From Gymnopilus junonius (taxonomy: Eukaryota; Basidiomycota; Agaricomycetes; Agaricales; Galerinaceae), in contig JADNYJ010000698.1 of assembly GCA_015501075.1 (NCBI GenBank), positions 1 to 15,641 on the forward strand: a stretch of 15,641 bases of DNA, given 5' to 3'. The position numbers were made by a program, and so were the translations under genes. Within the stretch, counting starts at the first letter, position 1. Every line of letters starts with the position of its first letter. The notes beneath the pieces were generated by a model, which was not told the DNA's origin, did no database searches, and saw nothing but the letters and a program-made list of their open reading frames with translations. Positions 6,386-14,620 of the stretch are shown here, piece by piece.

Positions 6386-7050
6386 CTACTTCACTAGCGA
6401 CTCTAGGTATTCACGTTTTAGTTCGGGAGCATTGCACAGGTCATATTCAGAAACCCAAGAATCGTCAGCAGGGCCGTATCCTGCCCATCTAACCAAGTAC
6501 ATTCGACGATTGCCCTTCTTCCTTGAGGTGAGCTTATGGCCTAATATGGCTTCTACTTCATATTCGGGGGTAGTGATGAAATCTCTAGTGGATGGGAGTA
6601 TGGTTCAGTCCCCTAACTCGGCAGGAGAGGGGTGATACTTTCTCAGGTGTTGAATGTTGAATACCAGGTGCATAGGGTAAGTGTCTGGCAACCTCAAATG
6701 GTAGACCATTGGGTTGATTTTCTCCAAGACCTCAAAGGGGCCAATGGTTCATTGAATAAGTTTTTTACCAGTTCCTTCGATGTCTACAAGTTTCAAGGTG
6801 TGAGGATTGACCAGTACTAGGTTGCCAACCCTGATATCATCAGGAAGTCACTGCCCTTTGTTATACGCTCGGGCCTGTTTTTCCTGAGCCAGTATGAGAG
6901 CGTCACGAGCAGAATTATGAATTTCATTCAAGGCGGTGATGAAATCTTCAGCTTTCTGACTAGAGAGAAAGGGGCAAGACACAGGGTCAGTCTCTTTTAC
7001 TAATGGCGCAGTTGATATAGTGGGGTGGTATCCGAGGAGCAAGAAGCTGG
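6386..7050 (-). pseudogene. pol: Integrase C-terminal domain with GPF module and chromodomain
   Basis: After a frameshift the coding sense resumes (LLLGYHPTIS) and runs to TAG at 6386, with TGA codons at 6848, 6749 and 6605. The GPF module reads TIGPFEVLEKINPMVYHLRL, followed by MHLVFNIQHLRKYHPSP. The chromodomain occupies 6565-6386 (about 59 residues) without a stop: EYEVEAIL, then RMYLVRWAGYGPADDSWVSE, then LKREYLESL. Aromatic residues are kept at YEVE, VRW and DSW, where chromodomains form a methyl-lysine pocket. In chromoviruses this domain steers integration toward marked chromatin. Confidence 0.9.
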
Positions 7051-7476
7051 GGAATATGAGGTCGAAGAATGAACTGAAGAGTTGTAGGTGAAAGCGAGGA
7101 CACTTAACCATTCTGACCAAGAGGAATGGTTACTGGTGACATAAGCTCTCAGCATCTGTTCTATAGTAGCATTGAGAACTTCAGTCTGACCATCCATCTG
7201 TGGGTGGTGAGAGGAGGATAGAGCCATAACACTGCCATAATGTGCTACTACCACTTTCCAGAAGTCCATCAACCATCTTTTATCATGATCCGTTATAATA
7301 CGTTCTGGAAGACCGAAGATATTGATGACTCATTCAACAAAGAGCTTCACAAATTCAATTTGACTGAGAGTATCATGAGTAGGCAGAATTATCGTGAACT
7401 TAGTCAATTTGTCGACTATTGCCAGGACTGCCATGTATTTTAGTTCTCCAGAGGGTGGCAAACCAGTAATAAGATC
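7000..7476 (-). pseudogene. pol: Integrase catalytic core (D,D35E)
   Basis: The three acidic residues are visible: D in SLDLITGLP (codon at 7476), D in IITDHDKRW (codon at 7290) and E in DGQTEVLNA (codon at 7182). Sixty-one residues lie between the first two and 35 between the second and third, the standard D,D35E spacing. An in-frame TGA at 7330-7332 interrupts the core between the first two. The second motif reads DHD where Ty3 integrases usually have DRD, again an Arg to His change possible by CpG decay. The frame is lost after SYSPA near 7050. Confidence 0.92.
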
Positions 7477-7965
7477 AAGAGAGATGGTGGCAAATGGTCT
7501 ATGCAGGATGTGAGCAGGTCGAAGAGGTCTGACTTTCTTCCTATGGTCTGTCTTGATCTTTTGGCATACATCGCAAGAAGAACAGTATGCAGATGCATCC
7601 TTTAGGAGTGTATTCCAGTAAAACATTTCTTGTAATTGCATGGAAAACTGTCTGTAGCCAGAGTGAGCACCTTCAAATGGGGAGTCATGAATCCATCATA
7701 GCATGTAATTGACGATGCTCTTAGGTACACAAAGCTGTGCCTTCCAGTCCACGTCCATGAAATAAAGGAGACCATTTGATCCCTTGCAGAAGTGAGATGG
7801 TGTGATCATGACATTGGGATTGGGGACTTCGTCCAGATATCGATTCTTGAAGTAAGGGTCTTCTTGGTAGCCCTTAATGATTTCTTTAATCAGATCTGGA
7901 TTAACAGACACCAGTAAATGTGATCTAGAATCCCAATCATCGTCTACATTATCAGGGGGAGGTTT
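7477..7965 (-). pseudogene. pol: Integrase N-terminal zinc-binding domain
   Basis: After a linker (NPDLIKEIIKGYQEDPYFKN) an HHCC finger can be read across an in-frame TGA at 7696-7698: His in WIHDSPF, His in GAHSGY, then CDVCQ. These match the H2C2 fold that precedes the Ty3 integrase core. The LRPAHILHRPFATISL segment leads into the catalytic domain. Confidence 0.85.
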
Positions 7966-8626
7966 AACCCGATGGATAGGTCCAATGATCGCCATGAGGA
8001 AAAGGTAGATCTTGCTCCTGGGAAAATTCCCGTTCTTCCTCCTCAAACATTTCGACTACCTTGGCTTCATCTTCATCTTCCAAGCATTGCTTCCTAGTGC
8101 GAATGGGATAAGCATGCTTGTCTACCATGTCTTCCCACCACCAGATGGTAAAGGCAGCTTTAGGGGCTGGAGCATTATACATGCGGTCTTCTGCTTTTTG
8201 GGCTAATTCTCTTTTAGAGTCATCTTGTGTGATGTTCATGGAATTGTCTTGAACAGGAGAGTCATGTGATGGTATCCTAGGTAGGCGCGATAGCAGGTCC
8301 ATGTTGGAGTGTATCTGTCCTGGTCTATGAACTATACGAAGGCCAGGATAAGCCGCAAACACTGCCCCCCATGCCACCAGATGCCTGTTCGCATTTTTGT
8401 AGACTCGTGCCCATTGCAAAGCAGCATGGTCGGTAATGAGAATGATCTTTTCTCCTTTGATAAAAGGTTGAAATTTCACCAGTGCTTCCTTAGCAGTGAG
8501 GGCCTCATGCTCTGTCGCACTGTAATTCCGCTCAGCCAATCGCAGAGTGTGACTCCAATAAGCGATGACTCATTCAACATGAACTACTGTGTCCTTGAAA
8601 GAGGCTGCCCAGACATCCACTGTTGG
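7964..8626 (-). pseudogene. pol: RNase H C-terminal half and linker to integrase
   Basis: Continues the RT frame after the TGA at 8627; a second TGA sits at 8570-8572. RNase H signatures are AYWSHTL, ERNYSATEHEALTAKEAL (catalytic Glu), ILITDHAALQW (catalytic Asp) and RPGQIHSNMDLLSRL (C-terminal His/Asp). A linker rich in acidic residues follows. The frame ends at TAA (7964-7966), but the coding sense passes to another frame in the same area (VKPPPDNVDDDWD), so a small indel lies around 7965-7990. Confidence 0.88.
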
Positions 8627-10246
8627 TCATTCCATAATGTCCTTGATTAAAGGTGACACTAATGAAGGCACTGGCCCCCCAGCAACCCAGGCTTTATGAA
8701 GGTGCTCATAAACCATGGTTCCCTGCAAATCACTGATTTTGATGGGCTGAACTTGCTGGAGACTCGTGCCGAGTGCCACATCTGATGCATCAGTATACAG
8801 GTGATAAGGAGTGCCTTGAATAGGATGACCTAAGATGGGGGCGGCGGCGAGGGCATCTTTCACCTGCTGCCATGTGATTTCATGTTCCAAGTTCCATGTC
8901 CAGTGGACTCCTTTGCGAAGAAGCGAGAAAAGGGGTGCTGTGATGAAAGAGTAAAAGGGTATGTATTGAGAGAAGTAAACCACCATCCCTAAAAATTTCT
9001 GAAGTTCCATAGCATTGTAGGGTCTGTCGAGGTCCAAAATGGCAGCGACCTTTTCCAAGTGGGTTGAGAGCCCTAGGCGAGAGATCTTTTGACCCAGTAA
9101 CAGGATGGAGGAATAGCCAACAAAGCACTTGGAAGGGGAGAGAGTGACACCCGCTGCCGAAATCACTTTCAAGACCATATCTAAGTGGACGAGGTGATCC
9201 TCCCAATTCTTGGAAAAGATGACTATGTCATCGATGTAGACCAGTGCAAAGAGCCAAAGATAAGGGGCTAGCACACCCTGCATGATACACTGAAAAATGG
9301 AGGGACTGTTGTGAAGCCCAAAGGGCATTCTCTTGAACTGCCAAAGTCCTAGATGACAATGGAAAGCCATTTTCTCCTTGTTGGCTTCAGACAATTCTAA
9401 CTGCGTGAATCCAGCTAAGGTGTCAAAAGAAGATAGGACTTGAGAGCCTGACAGTGCTTGAATAATCTCAGACTGCCTTGGAATAGGAAATTCATCCAGA
9501 ATCATCTTAGCATTAAGCTTGCGGTAGTCCATGACAAGATGGGGCTTGCCATTGCGATAAACCACCATGACAGGGAAACCCCAGGGGCTAACTGATGGTT
9601 CAATGACACCTGCTTCGAACCAGGCATTGACCTGCTTGTCAATGATCTCCCTTTTCACAGGAGAAGTGCCATACATAGGCACTGAGATCGGCTGCATCCC
9701 TGGTTGTAGAGGAACTTCAACTCGTGCAGCAACCTTTCCTAACCTGCCGTCTACTCCAAAGGCATCAACGTTGTTATGCAAAACCATTGCTAAATGGGGT
9801 AAGATTTCAGGAGGAATGTCTGGGCCTAGATTGACAAGTTTCGCAATGTCACCCATACTGCCTTCATTCGGCAACACAGTAGTCTTGGGGCCCCAGGCGT
9901 TGTCTTCCTCCAATTGATCTGCATTACCCGAAGGAGCGGTTGAGGCCGTCATCAAATCCTGTTCACGAAGTGACCCAGCTATGACAGTGTGAATCCCGTC
10001 AGCAGCTGCTGCATAGCGAGGCAAGGCTTTCGCTTCCGGGTTGTCTAAGGAGTTTGGGTCCAACAAATAGCCAACAACATCACCTGTGCAGACATACCAA
10101 GGTCGAGAGCTTGGGTTTGCTATTGGCAAGTAGGGATTGGATGAAGAGATAAAGGTCATGGGGGCTGCTAGAATGTCGGTGGTGTCTGTACCGATTAACA
10201 CCTTGTTGACAACCCAAAGGTCCTGAGATCCAAAGGCTGCATTCAC
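8627..10246 (-). pseudogene. pol: Reverse transcriptase and start of RNase H
   Basis: A 539-codon segment. Reverse transcriptase occupies about residues 180-400: a palm segment with the first catalytic aspartate in SSFDTLAGF (D275), the MPFGL motif (307-311) and the catalytic YIDD (337-340). The connection segment (QKFLGMVVYFSQYIP, about 416-430) leads to RNase H, whose first catalytic aspartate is in YTDASD (D486). The segment ends at an in-frame TGA, and the same frame continues with RNase H sequence. Several residues look like CpG decay of arginine: His in AFHCHLG, GLHNSP and YHLYTD, and Cys in FQCIMQG, where Ty3 RTs usually carry Arg. This supports a methylated, dead copy. Confidence 0.95.
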
Positions 10247-10439
10247 TTTAACATTACAAACTGTGCCGGCGGGGATTAGTGCATGCGCGCAACTGACATG
10301 GGGAGGTTGGAAAAATTTTTGTCAGCGTCGACTTTGTTTTTGGCATGACGATATGCTTTGGAGCATATGAAAGACTGGGAGAGGAAGGCTTGATGGATCT
10401 CAAATCTGAGGTCAATGCTCGCTGCAGAAGAGGCTGCGA

Positions 10440-11204
10440 TTATTCTGCTCGGACCTTTTCCACATGTACCTCACTATGTCCAGAGGCATGATGAGTCAGA
10501 CCAATTTTGTAGGTAGTTTGAAAGTCTTCTCCTAAGAGTAGGGGTACCCTCATGTCACGCACAACATAAGCTTCCAGGTCAAAACTGATAATCGATCCGT
10601 CTGAGGCTGAGGCAAAGAGCTGAGTCCTGACATAGCCAAGGACTTTAGCATTACCCGTCAAATGGTACAGTTTCATTCTCAACCCTTCCCGTATTTTAGG
10701 CAATCCTGTAGTGGAGTTGTAAAATTCTTCGGACATCAAGGTAATGTCGGCTCCTGAGTCTAAACGAGCTTGCACCAGCATATTCATCAGGGAGTGCACT
10801 TGAGCTTTGATATGAAGGGCTCTGGATCCTAATGACCCTAATCCTTCAGGCAAGGCATGGCCCTTCTTCGCTATGACAATATTCAGCAAAGGATCATCCG
10901 TCTTCGGGAACTCCACGTCAGGGATAAACGGGTTCGACGAAGGAGCAGTTATTCTTTCCCGTGAAGTGTACTGTTTTCTGCGAATAGCTCTAGGAATCGA
11001 GGGTGGTTCTTCAACCTCCTTGTTTTTGCCTTTCTTTTCAAACTGGACCCTGCGACGTTGGTTACAATTAGGGCTTTCCTTATGCACTGCATGCAGGGCA
11101 TGAGCTCCAGTTTGATGAGCATCTATGACAAATGCTTCCTTAACAGGGGACTCAATGTTCTCAACAATATAAGTGGAAGAAATGAAGCTAGATTCAACAA
11201 TCAT
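10440..11204 (-). pseudogene. pol: Retropepsin (aspartic protease) domain
   Basis: A 254-codon segment in frame with Gag. After a basic linker the protease fold spans about residues 125-250: LDSGADITLM carries the catalytic Asp (D149 in a DSGA motif), and VPLLLGEDFQ (220-229) is the second conserved strand-turn. The DSGA form instead of DTGA is common in fungal Ty3 proteases. The start at 11204 is only the first Met after the TGA at 11217; the polyprotein continues from Gag. Confidence 0.9.
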
Positions 11205-11840
11205 GGCTAAGTACTCTCAGTTCATCTCGGCCTCCTTGTCTGGATCCAAATCTACTTTAATCTGATTGGCATGTCACAGCATTTCCCATTTTCCATAGTG
11301 AGGGCAGTCATGGAAGAAATGTTTCGGGCTGGTACAGATGTAGCAGGAGCCATTCGGCAGCTTAGCACTGACAACGCTATCATTCCTTGTAAAAGTATAT
11401 CCTCCCACAGTTCCTCCAGCAGGGAACTTTGAAGAGTGATCCTTAGTTCCTTTTCCATGAGGCTTAGAAGAAGAGGTGACATGAATCTCTTTTTCTGAGA
11501 CTTCAGCATCATTGGATGATTCCTCATCGAGGGTCTCAGCCACATTGGTGGCACACTTTCTGAAGGGATGAAATGACTTGGGAGCGGCAGGGTTCTGAAG
11601 GTTCTCAGATAGGAGGTAGTGGGATTCCAAAGTTACTTTCATGTGAGAGGTCAGGCTTTGCAGCTCCAGCAGAGAGGGACAAGAATATTTGTTCAAGATC
11701 GTGCTCCATTCAGTGGGTTGGGTGCGAAGGATATGAGATACTGCAGAAGGACCGTCAGGATCATTTGAGAAAAGGAACTGATAATGGTGGATTCTGCATT
11801 GGATGAATTCAAGAGGCAACTCCATCTCATGGCGTCTTTG
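11205..11840 (-). pseudogene. gag: Gag C-terminal part with CCHC zinc knuckle
   Basis: Completes the capsid-like domain (MELPLEFIQCRIHHYQFLF, then SHILRTQPTEWSTILN), followed by a Ser/Lys-rich linker and a nucleocapsid zinc knuckle CYICTSPKHFFHDC, an exact C-X2-C-X4-H-X4-C. Two TGA codons (11274 and 11217) lie between the knuckle and the protease region, with HANQIKVDLDPDKEAEMN between them, all in one frame. Confidence 0.9.
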
Positions 11841-12899
11841 TCAGAATCTCATCTCCTCAAATTCCTGCATTCGTTCTTGGACCCACATTTCGTTGAGGAA
11901 CTGATGATGGATGGCATTCAACAGGTAGTCCCAATGCTGGCTAAAATAGAGTTGTTCCGGAACTGCCAGGGCATCCCACCAGACTCGACCTGGTCCACTC
12001 CAATTGTGAGTGGCAAGCACAGCCATACCTCTCTTCATTCTTTCTCCCAGTTGAGCGAAACTGGCCATTTCACTGAGATAAGTGATGAGAGTCTTGCTCT
12101 TCCCATCCCACGAAGGTAAATTGCTTAGATTGATCTTTGGATTCATTTGCCATTCTTCCTTGGGTAAGGGCACCTGCATGGGAAGTCCTGGTTGAAAAGG
12201 TGGAGGAGGTGGCAGAGGCCCACCTGGGCTGCCTGGGCCACCATTTGGCCATCCAGGAGGGTTAGGAGGTCCTCCTCCATGGTTAGGAGGTCCTCCAGCA
12301 TTCGGAGGTCCTCCTCCAGGATTAAGCAGTCCTCCTCCAGGGTTAAATCCTCCTCCTCCTGTTCCATAAGGCCAGTATGGCCCCCCAGGTCCATTAGGCC
12401 CTCCTTGGCTATATTCTCCCTGACCTCCATGCCCCCCAATCCCGCCAACACTGCATGATGGCCAGGGATTTGAGGAGGGCTGTTGAGACTTGTTCTGGGA
12501 AAATTGGTAACTTGTCCACCCAATGATTGGTGGAGCCTGAGGAGCCTGAGGAGCTTGTTGCATTGTGTTGACATGCAAAATACCTCGTTGCGTCAGCAAT
12601 GGCCCCCTGTTCATCGCCACACCAGGGTTTAGAGAAGAGGGAAAATTTCCCATCCCTGCCAAAGAGGATATGGTGTGGTTTTTAGCGAAGCTAGAGATGG
12701 AAGGCGGTGCTTGGATAGGCATAGGTGCTGAAGCAGAATGACATTGGCTGGCTAAATATGTGCTGACAGAATTATTGTCGCCCTTAAACATAGAGGCTTC
12801 CATATGTTCAATGTAAACCTGTTGGTCAGCTACTATGTCAGGTGGAGGAGTCTTAGCCTCCATATGCTGATGATAGACATAAGGGGTCGAAGGGTATTC
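11841..12899 (-). pseudogene. gag: Gag Pro/Gly-rich linker and capsid-like domain, first part
   Basis: From the ATG at 12863 about 230 residues are low-complexity, with Gln/Ala/Pro and then Gly/Pro/Asn repeats (GGGPPN-type, 12254-12360). The capsid-like domain starts near NLSNLPSWDGKSKTLITYLS and continues ERMKRGMAVLATHNWSGPGR and HHQFLNEMWVQERMQEFEEM. This layout matches the retrotransposon Gag domain seen in fungal Ty3 elements. The TGA at 11841 falls inside the domain, and the same frame resumes with QRRHEMELPLEFIQ. Confidence 0.85.
12254..12360 (-). repeat. In-frame 18-24 bp repeats in gag (Gly/Pro-rich)
   Basis: On the plus strand GGAGGTCCTCCTCC-like units recur about five times (near 12266, 12286, 12304, 12329 and 12349). 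In the gag frame they encode variants of NPGGGPPN and NHGGGPPN. Slippage in such repeats changes linker length without shifting the frame. Confidence 0.75.
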
Positions 12900-14119
12900 T
12901 CATCCCAATTGGTGTTCATTCTCAAGGAGCTCTTGTCGTGCATTGGCTGCTTCAGGTGGCAGGCCATCGGGGAAGTCGTCTCTTGCTGCGAAGGAGGCTA
13001 GAACCGCTTTCGGGGAAAGTGTCATGTAGCGGTTTCTTTCAGATAAGGTGGAAGAATTGTATGAAGAGACGGAAAGGGCATCTTCATAATGGAGGAAGGT
13101 CAATTTAAGAAGGTTCAAGTACTTCTTGACATGTGTGGTAGCCACCTTGCAGCGTCACTGCAGAATAGGGATGGTGAGCAATAGCTGGGATGGGTTATGG
13201 TGCCAGGCCAGGGTTCGCAGTAGCGAGTAATTGGGATCAATAATAAGAGCGTGGTTGGTTTCTCGGAAGAAGTATTGGGCAAGGATTTGGGTAAGAGCGA
13301 GGACAATATGAGTGATTTCTACCAATCCTACTTGAAGGAGCAAGTAGAATGTTCCATCCTCCAGCTGATGGGTAAGGATGTCATTCACCATGAACAGTGC
13401 ATTGCAGAATCCAATGACAGCCGATTGGAGGTCTTCCCAAAGGCAAAGTTTGTGTGGGCTGTGCCACCTAAGGAGAATATCACGTAACATAATTGTTTCT
13501 TCTGGAGGCCTGTCAGGCATGAGGCAATTAACTGCCCCGAATGCATATAGAGGGTCGATATCCAGTTCGGGGTTGAATGGCTCACAGTACTTATGAACTG
13601 AAGTGTGAAGGGCTTCATCATAAATGGGATGGTCATTCATGAAAGCAATACCCTCGAAGATAAGAACAGGGGGTTCTTCTTCATAGTCACCATCCATGGG
13701 AGGAGGTCAATTCGGAAGCACAGTACTTGCAGACCCAAAGCTCATGAGCGAGGCGAGAGAGGGGATGGAAGAGGAAGCCGAATTGGAGATAGGTTCGGTT
13801 GTTGCAGCACGTCTGTTAGGTGCTTCCTCCACAGTGATGTGAGAGCCCAATTGCTCGCCCCCGACAGTGCTATGAGCAGTTGTAGTATTGGGAGCAATGA
13901 TGGGTCCTTCGAGTGGCAGCGGAGGTGAAGCTCTGGCATTGGCCTCCCAGTCAGGTACTTCTTCCATCATAACTTGCTTGCTAGAAGCTTTCCTCTGAGC
14001 TACCGGAGCTTGGACCTGAGGAGCTTCGCCAGCATTCCTGGAATTCTGGGTAGTACGACTGCCCGCTTTGGCTGGGGGTTGACTTGTAGTGTTGGTAGGA
14101 TTAGCCTTCCCAAGAACCT
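12900..14119 (-). pseudogene. gag: Long N-terminal extension of Gag, unknown domain
   Basis: About 400 codons precede the Pro/Gly-rich linker. The first part is Pro/Ala/Ser/Thr-rich and looks disordered. The middle (13697-13155) reads like a folded helical domain: EEPPVLIFEGIAFMNDHPIY, LDIDPLYAFGAVNCLMPDRP, then several hydrophobic helices such as THIVLALTQILAQYFF. A third part (13145-12900) has KYLNLLKLTFLHYEDALSV. Stops at 13707, 13155 and 12900 are all TGA and the frame holds throughout, so this belongs to Gag. I do not recognise the domain. Confidence 0.7.
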
Positions 14120-14583
14120 GTTATATACGCGCCTCCGACCAACTCCATCTCCGACTATATAAACTCTACCTCATGATCCCCTCGAAGTACTACAAGTCCC
14201 GGAACACATAGACACTTAGATTACATGTAGCTAGTCAACTCTAGTAGTCAGAATAACTTACACGTCTGCCTGCTCACTAGTACATGTATGGTCTCTGCTT
14301 AGTTTCCTCCATAGTATAAAAACCTTAGAACTATTATTAGGTACCTAGTTCATATATTGTTCATTAATCAATCCACGCTCTCTACTCTGCTCTCTCATTC
14401 CGATCTGACTCTGAAATTCGAGACAATGTCCAGACAATGGAGTGCAATACACACATTGAAGCTGAAGTCTCAACCCTAATCTACATATTTATGCTAAGAC
14501 CAACTCCGACACGAATACTCCGACATAGCTCTGATGTGGATCTCCTCTGCCTACTCTGCCCTTCCTTTCATGAGAACTTAACA
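14120..14583 (+). repeat. 5' LTR of the second gypsy element (3' edge uncertain)
   Basis: Starts TGTTA at 14120 and could end at TAACA (14579-14583), a 5-bp inverted match. An alternative end is ..GACA at 14434, followed within a base by TGGAGTGC. TATA-like boxes lie at 14157-14164 (TATATAAA) and 14315-14322 (TATAAAAA); the second is better placed for a U3 promoter. No primer-binding site is decisive. The stretch has no coding frame of note. Confidence 0.55.
14315..14322 (+). promoter_or_regulatory. TATA box in LTR U3
   Basis: TATAAAAA lies about 195 bp into the LTR and about 305 bp before the gag ATG at 14621. A transcription start about 30-40 bases downstream would be expected; it is not visible directly. 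Confidence 0.4.
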
Positions 14584-14620
14584 GTATATACGAACTCATA
14601 CTGCTTCTGGACTCCCAACT

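Larger units (their letters stand above)
6386..10319 (-). pseudogene. pol: pol (RT-RNase H-integrase-chromodomain), decayed
   Basis: The Pol reading frame is recoverable from about 10319 to the TAG at 6386-6388. In-frame TGA codons lie at 8627-8629, 8570-8572, 7696-7698, 7330-7332, 6848-6850, 6749-6751 and 6605-6607, and frame changes occur near 7965-7990 and 7030-7060. Upstream, protease is in a different frame: a short bridging frame covers about 10440-10320 and shifts into the RT frame at the A5/T5 run (10311-10320). The stretch LIPAGTVCNVKV just before residue 1 of the RT frame shows that coding continues upstream of the first GTG. Domains are detailed in separate entries. Confidence 0.9.
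5123..14119 (-). mobile_element. Decayed Ty3/gypsy chromovirus, internal region
   Basis: Coding order on the minus strand is Gag, protease, reverse transcriptase, RNase H, integrase, chromodomain, then an extra ORF. Protease-RT-RNaseH-integrase order defines Ty3/gypsy (Metaviridae), and a chromodomain at the integrase C terminus defines chromoviruses. The gag end is cut by a second retrotransposon at 14120. The 3' side runs up to the foldback element at 5060, so neither LTR is in the window. At least 13 in-frame TGA codons and about four frameshifts make it non-functional. The internal part exceeds 7.7 kb even without the extra ORF, long for a fungal Ty3 element, mainly because of the extended Gag N terminus. 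Confidence 0.92.
10320..14119 (-). pseudogene. gag: gag-protease polyprotein, decayed
   Basis: One minus-strand frame runs from the insertion junction at 14119 to 10440, more than 1,220 codons, interrupted only by TGA codons at 13707-13709, 13155-13157, 12900-12902, 11841-11843, 11274-11276 and 11217-11219. There is no TAA, TAG or frameshift inside it, so Gag and protease were one polyprotein. The TAA at 10437 ends this frame, but the next residues (ASSAASIDLRFEI) continue in another frame, so the stop is a frameshift product. The true start codon is not seen because the second retrotransposon cut the frame at its upstream end. Confidence 0.88.

Noticed and set aside
5123..6386. 3' LTR of the chromovirus
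   Set aside because: I found no TG..CA unit with a polypurine tract and no copy of it elsewhere in the window; the polypyrimidine tract is on the wrong strand for a PPT. The LTR is probably left of the window, displaced by the foldback element, or lost.
9567..9917. 116-codon plus-strand ORF opposite RT
   Set aside because: Antisense shadow of the conserved reverse transcriptase region.
6605..13709. UGA as a sense codon or programmed readthrough
   Set aside because: Frameshifts also occur in pol, natural ends use TAG, and CpG decay explains TGA-only stops without a new genetic code. Thirteen readthrough sites in one element is implausible.
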